Notes: a model not told the origin generated them from the sequence alone. Numbered from the stretch's first letter, positions 8,442 through 18,005 are shown. The stretch is 64,000 bases of DNA from JBMOUD01 sp049319665 (GCF_049319665.1 NZ_JBMOUD010000003.1:248001-312000); one strand, 5' to 3'. Program-made: numbers and translations.

Positions 8442-9917
8442 TTATTTTGCCGCTACCGGCCACTGTTGCAGGCTGATGCCGCGTTTACTGGCATCTTCAC
8501 CGAAATCTTCAAAGACGGCTTTAACGTCAGGGTCAAAATACTCACCATTATTATTATCAACCACAACGACGCTATTTTCCGGAATAGCAGCGAGCAGTTT
8601 TTGCAGCTTCGGATTGTGCATAAACGTCAGGTTTTGCTTAATGCGCAAGACATAGTGATCGTCATGACGAGTGAGCTGCAACGCATTACGATGGCTTTTA
8701 TAGATGCTGTAAATAATCTGGGTTGCGATACCCAGGCCAATACCGGCCAGCATACCAAAGGCAACAATGCCGACGATGGTGGTAATAAAGGGAACAAACT
8801 GATGTGCCCCCATGCGGCCCTGTTCAATAAATAATCGCACTGTTGCCAACTTATAGCCGGTATAGAGCAGTACCGCCGCCAGGCTAGCGAGCGGGATGGC
8901 ATTAAGCAAATCGCTAAACCATAGCCCGCAAATCAGTAACAATACGCCGTGAAGCAGAATGGAGGCTTTAGTTTGCGCCCCCGCGCTGACGTTGACTGAA
9001 CTCCGTACTATCACAGCTGTAATAGGCATCCCGCCGCAGAAACCGGCGACCAGATTGCCGATACCTTGCGCGCGTATCTCTTTATCCGGTGAGGGGGCAG
9101 GGTATTGCGGGCGCAGTTTTTTCAATGCTTCCTGGCTGAGCAGGGTTTCCAGGCTGGCGACTAGCGCTAAGGTAATCGCCACGACATAGACCGAAGGATT
9201 ACGCCACGCCTGCCAATCTGGACGTTCAAGTCCAGCGGTTAGTGCACTTAGACTGTCAAATTTTGGCAGCGAAATACGCGGTAAATTACTGAAGAACTCA
9301 GGCTGCATCCGCTCGCCAAATACCGCCCCAAGACTGCCAAATAACACGGCGACTAAGGGACCTGGCAGCCAACTAAGCGCTTTTACACGCTTAATCATCG
9401 GTGTGCTCCACAGCCAGAGAATACCTAATCCACCGGCTGCGATAACGATTGCGGAGGTGGAAAAGTGCGTCTCACTATTAAACAGGCCACTTAGTCCTCC
9501 ATCACCAGTAGCACCCAAGGCGACGGGGATCTGCTGCATAATTAGCAAAATGCCAATCGCTGCCAACATGCCCTTAATAACACTGCTGGGTACTAGCGTA
9601 ATAAAACGGCCTGCGCGCACTACACCGAGAATAAATTGCAATACACCAGCGAGGATTAATGCCAATAAGAAAGCAGAGAAGGAACCCAGCGTTTCGATAG
9701 CGGCCACCACAATAGTGACTAATCCGGCAGCAGGGCCGCTGACGGCAAAACGAGATGGGCTAAGGGTAGTGACGAGCACGCCGCCTATAACTCCGGTAAG
9801 TAGCCCGGCGAAAGGAGGTAAACCACTGGCTTGGGCAATACCCAGACACAAGGGTAAAGCCACCAGAAACACAACGAGGCCGGCAGGGATATCCTGCCGA
9901 TGTATTCTCAGATTCAT
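8442..9917 (-). CDS. SulP family inorganic anion transporter
   Basis: A 491-residue SulP/SLC26 membrane protein with about 11-12 hydrophobic segments (residues 10-400). The family signature regions are present, including the N-terminal AGLVVFLVALPLCLGIAQASG and the central AVSGPAAG. Family members carry sulfate, bicarbonate or other anions. The C-terminal 80 residues are short and do not show a full standard STAS domain, so control may differ from YchM/DauA. The start at 9917 has AGGAAA upstream. The gene is inserted between mnmA and nudJ, which are adjacent in E. coli, with a 700-bp AT-rich leader. The substrate is not determined. Confidence 0.85.
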   Translation of the reverse strand: MNLRIHRQDIPAGLVVFLVALPLCLGIAQASGLPPFAGLLTGVIGGVLVTTLSPSRFAVSGPAAGLVTIVVAAIETLGSFSAFLLALILAGVLQFILGVVRAGRFITLVPSSVIKGMLAAIGILLIMQQIPVALGATGDGGLSGLFNSETHFSTSAIVIAAGGLGILWLWSTPMIKRVKALSWLPGPLVAVLFGSLGAVFGERMQPEFFSNLPRISLPKFDSLSALTAGLERPDWQAWRNPSVYVVAITLALVASLETLLSQEALKKLRPQYPAPSPDKEIRAQGIGNLVAGFCGGMPITAVIVRSSVNVSAGAQTKASILLHGVLLLICGLWFSDLLNAIPLASLAAVLLYTGYKLATVRLFIEQGRMGAHQFVPFITTIVGIVAFGMLAGIGLGIATQIIYSIYKSHRNALQLTRHDDHYVLRIKQNLTFMHNPKLQKLLAAIPENSVVVVDNNNGEYFDPDVKAVFEDFGEDASKRGISLQQWPVAAK

Positions 9918-10619
9918 GGCATAGTTTCCTCTATTGATTGTTTATAGGTACCTGAATTCCAGGTTATGTTCACAGCCAAAGAGATCCCGCACATATTTCT
10001 ACGTACTAATAAAAGGATCGTTGCCGTGATAAAAGGGGATTGCATTTCTTAAATGAATATCTCTTAAAGCATGCATGTAATTCAAGATGTTTCTATTGGT
10101 AATATATTTTTTTAGATAAATCGTATTAAAAGAAATCAAAATGTCGTTTTATTTTATTGTTATGTATTTTTAAGTAAATTAATAAAATTAACCTTGTAAT
10201 GGGATGTAAATAATTATAAGCGGCTGACCTTTTTAAATCATGAGGTTGAGGGGCGTGTCTTGGTTTTTTATGAGAAGAAAGTTTTAAATAGAATGAGATA
10301 AATAAATATTCATGCCTGCCGGGTATAAGTTAGCGATCTTCTTAATTAAGAATTTACTTATTTTTCTATTTTTTACGAATAACTTTTTTGAATGATTTTT
10401 AGTTTTGGGGGATTGAAGGGGGGATAAGAGCTTTAGAGGTATATTAACTATTACATTGCCTGTGAATAGTGGTTATTACTAATAAAATAACTTAGAAGTA
10501 GATAAATCATCTTTAGCGATATGAAAAATCAATCTATGAATGGGCTATCTGGCGAGGCGATGTGCTGGAGTATTAGCACATCGCTGAGTCGTAGTTGTCA
10601 CGGTAAGCAAGAGGAAACA
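9918..10619. other. AT-rich 702-bp gap upstream of the SulP gene
   Basis: This is a long stretch of low GC content with runs of A and T and no convincing coding frame. It must hold the promoter of the SulP gene (minus strand). Its composition differs from neighbouring backbone genes, and together with the SulP gene it marks an insertion relative to E. coli. No clear terminator or named site was identified. Confidence 0.5.
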
Positions 10620-11066
10620 TTAGTCTGGTAAGTTAAAATTTACCAACATGCTTAATGGATAGCGGTCAGGCTGTTGGTAACTGCGAATACTTTCAGCGAC
10701 CAGCGGGGAGCGTAATTGTGATGAGGTGAATATTTCTTCGGCGCTAACCCAGCGGCAACCGTCAATATCACTATCCTGTGGTGATGTTGCAACGATAGCC
10801 GGTAAATCAATCACAAAGGCGAAACGCAGAAAAGGCGTATTATCAGGCGCTTGCCACTGATGCAGGCCTAAAAATGCTTGTGGTTCCGCGTGAATGCCAG
10901 TTTCTTCCCATAATTCGCGTTTGGCCGCTGCAATCAGAGTTTCGTTAGCCTCAAGATGTCCTGCGGGCTGATTCCAGGTAATTTTTCCTTTGATAGTTTC
11001 TTCAACGACTAAAAACTTACCTTCGGCCTGCACAATACAGGCAACGGTCACGTGAGGCTTAAACAT
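10620..11066 (-). CDS. nudJ: Nudix phosphatase NudJ
   Basis: A 148-residue Nudix hydrolase. The Nudix box is complete (G-x5-E-x7-REL-x-EE-x-G-I) at about residues 37-59. E. coli NudJ (YmfB) releases phosphate from nucleoside di- and triphosphates and converts the thiamine pyrimidine pyrophosphate HMP-PP to HMP-P. The start at 11066 has AAGGAG upstream and overlaps the 3' end of rluE by 8 bp, so the two are translationally coupled. Confidence 0.93.
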   Translation of the reverse strand: MFKPHVTVACIVQAEGKFLVVEETIKGKITWNQPAGHLEANETLIAAAKRELWEETGIHAEPQAFLGLHQWQAPDNTPFLRFAFVIDLPAIVATSPQDSDIDGCRWVSAEEIFTSSQLRSPLVAESIRSYQQPDRYPLSMLVNFNLPD

Positions 11067-11685
11067 CTGTTATCTCCTTCCATTCGCCAGGGGCCAAATC
11101 ATTGAGGGTCAGCCCGCCCATGCTAAAGCGGATCAGTCGCAGTGTAGGATAGCCTATATGCGCAGTCATGCGGCGGACTTGTCGATTGCGTCCTTCATAA
11201 AGCGTTATTTTTAACCAACTCGTAGGAATCGACTTACGTTCCCGAATTGGAGGATGGCGTGGCCATAGCCATTCGGGCTCGGCAACCAACTCGGCACCTG
11301 CTGGCAACGTTGGGCCATCTTTTAACGTAATACCATTGCGTAACGCTGATAATGCCGTTTCATCTGGCACGCCTTCAATCTGGACATAATAGATTTTTGC
11401 CGTGCGTTTTCCCGGCTGAGTGAGTTTGGCCTGCAATTTACCATCGTTGGTCAACACCAATAGACCTTCGCTGTCTCTGTCGAGACGACCGGCGGCGTAC
11501 ACATCTGTTAACGATATGTAATCCTTGAGGGTTGCTCGTCCGGCCTCATCCGTAAATTGCGGCAATACATCATAAGGCTTGTTGAAAAGCAGTACCTTAC
11601 GTGGCCCCTTAGGCGTATCACCCGCCTTGGCCGGCGCTTTGCTGAAACGTTTAACGTTGTGATTTTTAACAAAGAAGTTTTTCAT
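11059..11685 (-). CDS. rluE: 23S rRNA pseudouridine(2457) synthase RluE
   Basis: RluE converts U2457 of 23S rRNA to pseudouridine. The RsuA-family catalytic motif AAGRLDRDSEGLLVLT, with the nucleophilic Asp, and the C-terminal GRNRQVRRMTAH segment are present. An upstream in-frame ATG at 11715 is embedded in a TATAAT promoter element (11713-11718), so I prefer the ATG at 11685, which starts MKNFFVKNHNVKRFSK and gives 208 residues; 11691 is also possible. It overlaps nudJ and diverges from icd. Confidence 0.92.
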   Translation of the reverse strand: MKNFFVKNHNVKRFSKAPAKAGDTPKGPRKVLLFNKPYDVLPQFTDEAGRATLKDYISLTDVYAAGRLDRDSEGLLVLTNDGKLQAKLTQPGKRTAKIYYVQIEGVPDETALSALRNGITLKDGPTLPAGAELVAEPEWLWPRHPPIRERKSIPTSWLKITLYEGRNRQVRRMTAHIGYPTLRLIRFSMGGLTLNDLAPGEWKEITDV

Positions 11686-11817
11686 AGGCATTGAAGTCGA
11701 GGAGAATAAGCGCATTATACTGGAAATCGGTTTCAGATTGGCGGGAACGAAATATTCGCGTAGTATTAGCCCGCATCTTACAAATCATTAACAAATAATG
11801 CGCTGAAGGAGAGGTGA

Positions 11818-13071
11818 ATGGAAAGCAAAGTAGTTGTTCCGGCAGAAGGTAAGAAGATTACGGTTGATGCTCAAGGCAAACTGGTCATTCCTAACAATCC
11901 AATAATTCCTTTCATCGAGGGTGACGGTATCGGTGTTGACGTTACCCCGGCGATGATCAAAGTTGTGGATGCTGCCGTTAAGAAAGCTTACAAGGACGAG
12001 CGTAAAATTTCTTGGATGGAAATTTACACCGGTGAGAAATCTGTCGAACTTTATGGACAAGATGTCTGGTTGCCACAAGAAACGTTAGATCTGATCCGTG
12101 ATTATCGCGTTGCCATCAAAGGCCCATTGACCACGCCAGTAGGCGGCGGTATTCGTTCTCTGAACGTTGCTCTGCGTCAACAGCTTGACCTCTACATCTG
12201 CCTGCGTCCAGTGCGTTATTACACTGGTACCCCAAGCCCAGTTAAACGTCCAGAAGATACCGATATGGTTATCTTCCGTGAGAACTCAGAAGATATCTAT
12301 GCAGGTATCGAATGGAAAGCTGGTTCTGCTGAAGCAGATAAAGTGATCAAGTTCCTGCAAGATGAAATGGGCGTGAAGAAAATCCGTTTCCCACAAGATT
12401 GTGGTATCGGTATCAAGCCTTGTTCTGAAGAAGGAACTAAACGTCTGGTTCGCGCTGCGTTGGAATATACTATTGCCAATGACCGTGATTCTCTGACTCT
12501 GGTTCACAAAGGCAACATCATGAAGTTCACCGAAGGTGCCTTTAAAGATTGGGGTTACCAGCTGGCTCGTGACGAGTTTGGCGGCGAGCTGATCGATGGC
12601 GGACCTTGGGTTAAAATCAAGAACCCAAACAATGGCAAAGAGATCGTTATCAAAGACGTGATCGCCGATGCGTTCTTGCAACAAATCTTGCTGCGTCCAG
12701 CTGAATACGACGTTATCGCTTGTATGAACCTGAACGGCGACTACATCTCTGACGCCCTGGCTGCACAAGTTGGTGGTATCGGTATCGCACCAGGCGCTAA
12801 CATCGGTTCTGATTGCGCACTGTTCGAAGCAACCCACGGTACTGCACCTAAGTACGCTGGCCAGGATAAAGTGAACCCAGGTTCAATCATTCTGTCTGCA
12901 GAAATGATGCTGCGTCACATGGGCTGGTTCGAAGCGGCTGACCTGATTGTTAAAGGCATGGAAGGTGCAATCGCGCACAAAACCGTGACTTATGACTTCG
13001 AGCGTCTGATGGATGGCGCTAAACTGCTGAAATGTTCAGAGTTTGGCGACGCTATCGTTAAAAACATGTAA
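11818..13071 (+). CDS. icd: NADP-dependent isocitrate dehydrogenase
   Basis: The TCA-cycle enzyme that oxidises isocitrate to 2-oxoglutarate with NADP+. The 417-residue product is nearly identical in layout to E. coli Icd (one residue longer near position 16). The segment GGGIRSLNVALRQ contains the regulatory serine (Ser114 here, Ser113 in E. coli) phosphorylated by AceK, and the metal-binding aspartates lie in MNLNGDYISD. It diverges from rluE-nudJ. icd is a known phage attachment site in enterics, but the 3' end here is intact and no prophage follows. Confidence 0.98.
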   Translation: MESKVVVPAEGKKITVDAQGKLVIPNNPIIPFIEGDGIGVDVTPAMIKVVDAAVKKAYKDERKISWMEIYTGEKSVELYGQDVWLPQETLDLIRDYRVAIKGPLTTPVGGGIRSLNVALRQQLDLYICLRPVRYYTGTPSPVKRPEDTDMVIFRENSEDIYAGIEWKAGSAEADKVIKFLQDEMGVKKIRFPQDCGIGIKPCSEEGTKRLVRAALEYTIANDRDSLTLVHKGNIMKFTEGAFKDWGYQLARDEFGGELIDGGPWVKIKNPNNGKEIVIKDVIADAFLQQILLRPAEYDVIACMNLNGDYISDALAAQVGGIGIAPGANIGSDCALFEATHGTAPKYAGQDKVNPGSIILSAEMMLRHMGWFEAADLIVKGMEGAIAHKTVTYDFERLMDGAKLLKCSEFGDAIVKNM

Positions 13072-13083
13072 TGTTTTAAAAGT

Positions 13084-13115
13084 GGTGGAGGCCTAAGGCT
13101 TCCACCGCTGTTTAT
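13084..13115 (+). terminator. Hairpin after icd
   Basis: GGTGGAGGCC/GGCTTCCACC is a 10-bp stem with one wobble pair and a three-base loop, 12 bases after the icd stop. The following T-run is weak. It is probably the icd terminator. The rest of the gap to 13443 is AT-rich and presumably holds the promoter of the alginate lyase gene. Confidence 0.6.
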
Positions 13116-13443
13116 CCCTCATCACTCCTTGCTGTGCCATCCTTTACAACGAATACTCCATTCTTGAAGTCCCTACCAATTCCCTTTTTATTTTCTAATT
13201 TTGTCGGCTATTTGGCAGCGTAACCCACGTCAGTACCGTCTTATGAATGAGAAAATCTTTCGACAATAGTTGTTACTGTTAACTGGTGTTGGCTAACATG
13301 TTAGTTATGTGTTGGTTTTGTTATTTAGTGCTTAAATGCATTAATAGCATCTTAAGTTAAAAATTAAGACGTGAAGTTGAGTTTCCCAACGTGATATCGA
13401 AAAATATATTCAGTTGTAATGATTAGAGAAAAGAGGATTGGTT

Positions 13444-14247
13444 ATGTCAGAAAAAATAAAATTCGCTATCCAGCATACTGTGAAATTAATGACGGTTCTC
13501 AGTCTTGCCTTCGGTGCTGCTAGTGCATTCGCCGAAGGTTCCAACGATACACCGGGGAAAAACTTCCCGATTTTAGAAGACTCTTATCTTTTACAGTCGT
13601 TTGATCATAGTGATAAGGCGAGTGAAGAGCCGATCACCAGTAATCTTAAAAGTACTTATTTCTATAGTAACTGCTATGACTCGACGCATTGCGATTCTCA
13701 TATCCCGACTGGGGCGACAGTCTTTAAAGTACCGTCTGGGTTTGGGGCGACTGCTCATAGCCATTTCCCTCGGGTCGAGTTGAGAGCAAAACATAACTTC
13801 GTCAACGGTGATACATTCAATAATGTTCAGACTGGGTCAGTCTATATCGTTAAAAACCCGTCTACTAAGTCGATCATTTTTGCGCAGATCCACGGTGATA
13901 AACCCGGCGGGTCAGAAATGTTCAAATTACGTTGGGAAGGGGGTTCGATTGTCGCAGGTGTAAAAGAGCATTATGGCGATCCTGAGAAAAGAACCATGCT
14001 GCTCTCTGGGTTAAATCTGAATGAGAAGATTGACTATAAGCTAGAAGCGAAAGGCGAGCACAACCAGATTAAAGTCACTATTGAAGTGAAGGCTGGAGGG
14101 GATTCGAAAAAAGAAACCTTTACCTATCCTGAATCTAGCTGGGATGGCATCAAACTCTATTTCAAAGCGGGTAACTATAATCAGGATGCCAGCAGAGGTT
14201 CTGAAGCCGTTGTTGCCTACAGCGCTTTGAATGCCACTTATAAATAA
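13444..14247 (+). CDS. Secreted alginate lyase, polysaccharide lyase family 7
   Basis: A 267-residue protein with a signal peptide ending AFA at residue 30. The three conserved strands of polysaccharide lyase family 7 are visible: RVELR at 110-114, QIH at 148-150 with the catalytic His, and YFKAGNYNQ at 239-247 with the catalytic Tyr. QIH rather than QVH is usually linked to action on guluronate-containing stretches. It would depolymerise alginate in the periplasm or outside the cell. ATG 13444 is chosen over TTG 13438 because AGAGGA lies seven bases upstream. It stands alone, without uronate transport or catabolic genes nearby. Confidence 0.88.
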   Translation: MSEKIKFAIQHTVKLMTVLSLAFGAASAFAEGSNDTPGKNFPILEDSYLLQSFDHSDKASEEPITSNLKSTYFYSNCYDSTHCDSHIPTGATVFKVPSGFGATAHSHFPRVELRAKHNFVNGDTFNNVQTGSVYIVKNPSTKSIIFAQIHGDKPGGSEMFKLRWEGGSIVAGVKEHYGDPEKRTMLLSGLNLNEKIDYKLEAKGEHNQIKVTIEVKAGGDSKKETFTYPESSWDGIKLYFKAGNYNQDASRGSEAVVAYSALNATYK

Positions 14248-14275
14248 AATAGTTATTGTTAGCCGCTAAAAAAAC

Positions 14276-14300
14276 GGGAGCTTAATCGCTCCCATTTTTA
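14276..14300. terminator. Bidirectional terminator between the alginate lyase and monooxygenase genes
   Basis: GGGAGC/GCTCCC forms a 6-bp stem with a six-base loop. It is flanked by A-rich sequence on the left and a T-run on the right, so it can serve the convergent genes on both strands. Confidence 0.75.
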
Positions 14301-14306
14301 TATCTG

Positions 14307-15518
14307 CTAAATAACTTCTGACCACTTGCCATCGCGCCACCATGGGAATAGGTCGGGCGGGTTATCAAAGGCATTGGTAATTCGGTGAGATAATGATGGT
14401 GAGTGCTGCGCTTCGCCAATAATCGACAAGATATGAGGAGCCGGTGGTGCTAACAGACTATTAGTCCACTCGCTTACGTATTGTGCATATTGCCAATACT
14501 GTTCGAAGGTTTCATTCATCCACTCTTGTGTGAACGGTTTGTCACGTTGAGCTAAGATAGCATCCAGATAAATATTGCTGGCTTTGGTGGCGCTATTGGC
14601 TCCTTGTCCGGTCAATGGATCATTGAGTACCACCGTATCTCCGAGCCCTAAAACCAGTTTGCCGGAGGGAAGCGTCATTACCGGGTGGCGCACTGTTGGC
14701 GTGAAGCGGCCATGCAGCGTAGCGTTAAGATCGGTGAGTTCACACTCTTTCGCCCGTTGATATTCATCAGGGAAATAGGTCGATAACAGTGATTTTGCGC
14801 GTGCTAAATGTTGCTCGGGCGTTGTGACATCACTCCAGCAGTCGAGAGGACCACCTGGAATAGCTTCAAAAAACATGATGTCGCAAGGGCCGCTGAATGT
14901 CAGAGCGGGAATAACAAAGTATTCGCCGGCTCCGGGTAATAAGTTAAAGGAGATTTGCGAATGATCTTGTGTTGGCTGCATGCCGTGGACGTAGGCTAGG
15001 GATAGAATACGTTGAGGTTGTGTAAATGTAGATAGCAGCTCATTGGTCGTAAATTGTTGAGTAATCTCACCTTTTCCGCCGGCGAGAATAACCAAGTCAT
15101 GCTCATCAGCTAAGATTTCAAGCAGATCAATATCAGCTTCTTGAATGACTAACTTGCCACCACGTAATGAGAAGTGCTCCATAAGCGCGGGGAATTTCAT
15201 GCGCTGATCGACGGCTTTTGCGTGATTATCTAAACGAGCACGCCAGCTAATCAGCGAGTTCTCATGGTTGTGTGGATCGATAACTTTTAAACCGATGCCC
15301 TCAATAGGCGGACAGCTATCATCCCATTGCTTAATGCCCAGTTTCTGTTCAATTTCGAGAGATGAATGAAACAGGCATTGGCTCGAGAGAACTTTCCCGT
15401 TTCTAATTTCATCACTGTGACGGTTGTTCACCAACGTAACTGGATAACCGTGGTTTTGTAGACCTAGAGCGAGTAATAATCCGGCTTGGCCACCGCCGAC
15501 GATAGCAATATTGCGCAT
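14307..15518 (-). CDS. StyA-type FAD-dependent monooxygenase
   Basis: A 403-residue flavoprotein with an N-terminal Rossmann motif GGGQAG (residues 8-13) and, near residue 293, a GLGDTVVLNDPLTGQGAN segment matching the second FAD-binding region of group E flavin monooxygenases (styrene monooxygenase StyA, indole monooxygenase). Such enzymes epoxidise styrene- or indole-like substrates and need reduced FAD from a separate StyB reductase, which is not found in this window. The ATG at 15518 has AAGAGGAAA upstream. It is divergent from a diguanylate cyclase gene. The substrate is unknown; indole is one plausible target. Confidence 0.78.
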   Translation of the reverse strand: MRNIAIVGGGQAGLLLALGLQNHGYPVTLVNNRHSDEIRNGKVLSSQCLFHSSLEIEQKLGIKQWDDSCPPIEGIGLKVIDPHNHENSLISWRARLDNHAKAVDQRMKFPALMEHFSLRGGKLVIQEADIDLLEILADEHDLVILAGGKGEITQQFTTNELLSTFTQPQRILSLAYVHGMQPTQDHSQISFNLLPGAGEYFVIPALTFSGPCDIMFFEAIPGGPLDCWSDVTTPEQHLARAKSLLSTYFPDEYQRAKECELTDLNATLHGRFTPTVRHPVMTLPSGKLVLGLGDTVVLNDPLTGQGANSATKASNIYLDAILAQRDKPFTQEWMNETFEQYWQYAQYVSEWTNSLLAPPAPHILSIIGEAQHSPSLSHRITNAFDNPPDLFPWWRDGKWSEVI

Positions 15519-15801
15519 ACTTTTCCTCTTGGATAACTCGCCCAGTTTATGTTCCAGGCAAGATCAGCATTATGCTAACTAAGCCTAGCTTTGAGACCAG
15601 AGATAATTAAAGATCAACTTTAGCAAAATACTAAAAAAAGTATTACCAGCCGTTAAATCAGGAATAGGGTGAGTGACAGATGATAACGGCAGTAAATAGT
15701 TATTAGTGTTGATTTTATTGATCTGTCGCTATTGTGCCGCTAAGTCATCGGTGTGAGAATGTTTCCTTTGTGATGCTGTAAAGCCTACTGTCCGGGATTT
15801 T

Positions 15802-17376
15802 ATGCCGACTTATTCCTTTTTTCGCCTCGATTTACGCCGTCTAATATTGATGTTGGCGGTGATTAGCGTGCTGGTCACTTTAGCCAATAGTTTGTATGCG
15901 AGTTATAGCGTACAGCGACGTCTATTGATGAATGATACGCTGGAGGGAAACCGGGTTTACGCCATGAAATTGGCAGGTAGCACAAATCTATTGCTGGAAA
16001 GCGCGAACATGCAATTAAGCTACAGCGCCACTCGTTTAGATACTTTTAACAATATCGAGGCATTGGACCATGAAGTCGACAGGCTGGTAAATCAGTCTAG
16101 TAGTTTTGACTCGGCATTGATTGCTGACTCGCATGGTAAAGTCCTGTCCGCATCGCCAAGTATCCGCCATCTCGTTGGGACGACGCTGGACTCTCCAGGA
16201 GCAAAGAAAGCGCTGGAATTAAAACGTCCGCTACTCACACCGCCTTATCTTGCTCCTGATAACACGCTGAATGTCTATTTATCGACACCAGTATTTACCA
16301 AAGATAATCAATATCTTGGTTATATTGTAGGTAATATTTTTCTGACTAAAACGAGTTTCCTTAATCAATTGTTGGCGGCTAATTATTATCGAGACGGTTC
16401 TTACATTATGGTGGTCGACGACGATCAGCGGATTCTTTATCACCAACGTATGGACCGTATTGGTAAAATCGCGAATACGCAGGCGATTTTTGATGCGGCT
16501 AAGTCATCTCCTGATGGCAGTCTGGAGATGGTGAATTCTGCAGGTAAAACCATGCTTGTAGGCTACGCCACTATGCCCGAGCTTAGTTGGAAAGTGATTA
16601 CACTCAGCCCACTTGACTCAACGCTCAAACCTTTGGATGGGTTAATGCTGAGTGTTATCATGCATCAGGCACCTCTGACCATTATTACCTTAGCGATCGT
16701 TTGGTTCTTAGCACGCTGGATAGCTCAGCCGCTTTGGTTGCTCGCGCGGAGTGCCACTGAAATGGATAAATCAGAAATTTCAGCCAATATCAGAAAAATT
16801 GATGCGCATTATTTTGAAGTGACGCAATTAAAACGCGCATTGCTAGTAGGGATAAGCCTGCTTAATAAAAAGATTGGTAAGCTTAAATTTGAAGTACAAA
16901 CCGATCCGATGACGGGGCTATTTAACCGACGCGGGCTAGCCAGCATGTCGGAACCATTGCACCGTTTAAAGCAAACTATCGCAATCCTCGCCTTAGATAT
17001 TGATCACTTCAAGCGCATCAACGACACCTTTGGGCATGATGCGGGTGATGATGTTATTCGTCAGGTAGCTGAACAGATTCGTGCTTGTTCTCGCGAAAGT
17101 GACATACTTTGTCGTAGCGGAGGAGAGGAGTTCCTGGTGCTATTACTTGATGGTGCACCAGATGTTGCTGAGCAAGTCTCTGAGAGATTACGTTTGAGCA
17201 TTGAGAGAATGAGAATCTCTGGAATCAGTCCGGTAACCATATCCATTGGTGTGGCTTTCTGGCAGCCGAATAAGGGATCGTTAGAAGCGGTGCTGAAACA
17301 AGCAGATGAAGCATTGTATCAGGCTAAGCAGGCTGGGCGTAATCGCGTTGTTATCAGTCAATCAGCTCGAAATTAA
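15802..17376 (+). CDS. Membrane diguanylate cyclase with Cache sensor and GGEEF domain
   Basis: A 524-residue membrane protein. It has a transmembrane helix at about 12-34, a periplasmic dCache-like sensor to about 280, a second helix at about 285-312, a short linker and a C-terminal GGDEF domain. The active site is GGEEF (440-444), and an RESD inhibitory I-site lies at 431-434, correctly spaced, so product inhibition by c-di-GMP is expected. It should make c-di-GMP from two GTP in response to a periplasmic ligand. It is divergent from the StyA-like gene. Resemblance to a named E. coli or Yersinia cyclase was not certain enough for a symbol. Confidence 0.88.
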   Translation: MPTYSFFRLDLRRLILMLAVISVLVTLANSLYASYSVQRRLLMNDTLEGNRVYAMKLAGSTNLLLESANMQLSYSATRLDTFNNIEALDHEVDRLVNQSSSFDSALIADSHGKVLSASPSIRHLVGTTLDSPGAKKALELKRPLLTPPYLAPDNTLNVYLSTPVFTKDNQYLGYIVGNIFLTKTSFLNQLLAANYYRDGSYIMVVDDDQRILYHQRMDRIGKIANTQAIFDAAKSSPDGSLEMVNSAGKTMLVGYATMPELSWKVITLSPLDSTLKPLDGLMLSVIMHQAPLTIITLAIVWFLARWIAQPLWLLARSATEMDKSEISANIRKIDAHYFEVTQLKRALLVGISLLNKKIGKLKFEVQTDPMTGLFNRRGLASMSEPLHRLKQTIAILALDIDHFKRINDTFGHDAGDDVIRQVAEQIRACSRESDILCRSGGEEFLVLLLDGAPDVAEQVSERLRLSIERMRISGISPVTISIGVAFWQPNKGSLEAVLKQADEALYQAKQAGRNRVVISQSARN

Positions 17377-17402
17377 TAGCGGTATTAGCACCATACCGCT
17401 AT
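17377..17402. terminator. Hairpin after the diguanylate cyclase gene
   Basis: TAGCGGTAT/ATACCGCTA forms a 9-bp stem with a short loop directly after the cyclase stop codon. Convergent genes meet here, and a short T-run follows. Confidence 0.6.
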
Positions 17403-17431
17403 TTAGATCTTGGGGTATTCAGAGCTAAGGC

Positions 17432-17650
17432 TTAGCCTTGCGCAGCTTTGGCTTCTTTTTCTTTTTTGGCGGCGGCGGCCATATGGTGCCCCACGGCACA
17501 ACCTGCAATAGCCCCGATTACTGCATGATGTTTCAGATGGCCAACAGCTCCACCGACCGCTGCGCCTTTAAGGCAACCTTCGGCATGTGCAAAGCTTGTC
17601 GCTGACATGAGTACGGCGAACACCAAGGCAGAACAGGATATTTTACCCAT
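17432..17650 (-). CDS. Small exported glycine-zipper protein
   Basis: A 72-residue protein with a signal peptide ending AHA (about residue 23), followed by a Gly/Ala-rich segment with GxxxG-type spacing (AAVGGAVGHLKHHAVIGAIAGCAVG) and a Lys/Glu/Ala-rich tail. Glycine zippers of this kind are found in small outer-membrane or periplasmic proteins. The ATG at 17650 has GGGA upstream; a TTG one codon earlier is less likely. It has two cysteines in the mature part. The function is unknown. Confidence 0.65.
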   Translation of the reverse strand: MGKISCSALVFAVLMSATSFAHAEGCLKGAAVGGAVGHLKHHAVIGAIAGCAVGHHMAAAAKKEKEAKAAQG

Positions 17651-18005
17651 CAATTAATTCCCAAAGTATTAAAATAACGTCATCGCAGACCTTGTCATAT
17701 TTGACGCTAAACTGCCATAACCGGCTCTGTAACTAATTTATGCGAGTGTTACGCTTCGCGGCCTGTAATAACATACCGTTACTAACTAACCCTTATCGTA
17801 CAAGGCTTAGTGAGGACGTCTGCCTGTTTACAATTAGATATCGACGGTGAGGAAGTTTTCTTTTAGTTGTTGATTGGTTTACTTGAGATTTTGTTTTAAA
17901 TTGGAAATTTACCGCTGTGCTAAACTTCTAAAAGTGACCGCGTGCGTTTGGATAATATCCTTTCGCCAATTCTTAGGTTTGTTACCAGAACAGAAGGATG
18001 TCGCC

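Noticed and set aside
9403..9924. Plus-strand frame of 173 codons inside the SulP gene
   Set aside because: It is the complement of a membrane protein gene, with Pro/Thr/Ala-rich content and no family match.
12286..12837. Long minus-strand frame of 183 codons inside icd
   Set aside because: It is antisense to the highly conserved icd coding sequence. Biased codon use in icd explains the open frame.
11818..13071. icd as a phage attachment site
   Set aside because: In some enterics phages integrate in the 3' end of icd. Here the end is intact, not duplicated, and no integrase follows.
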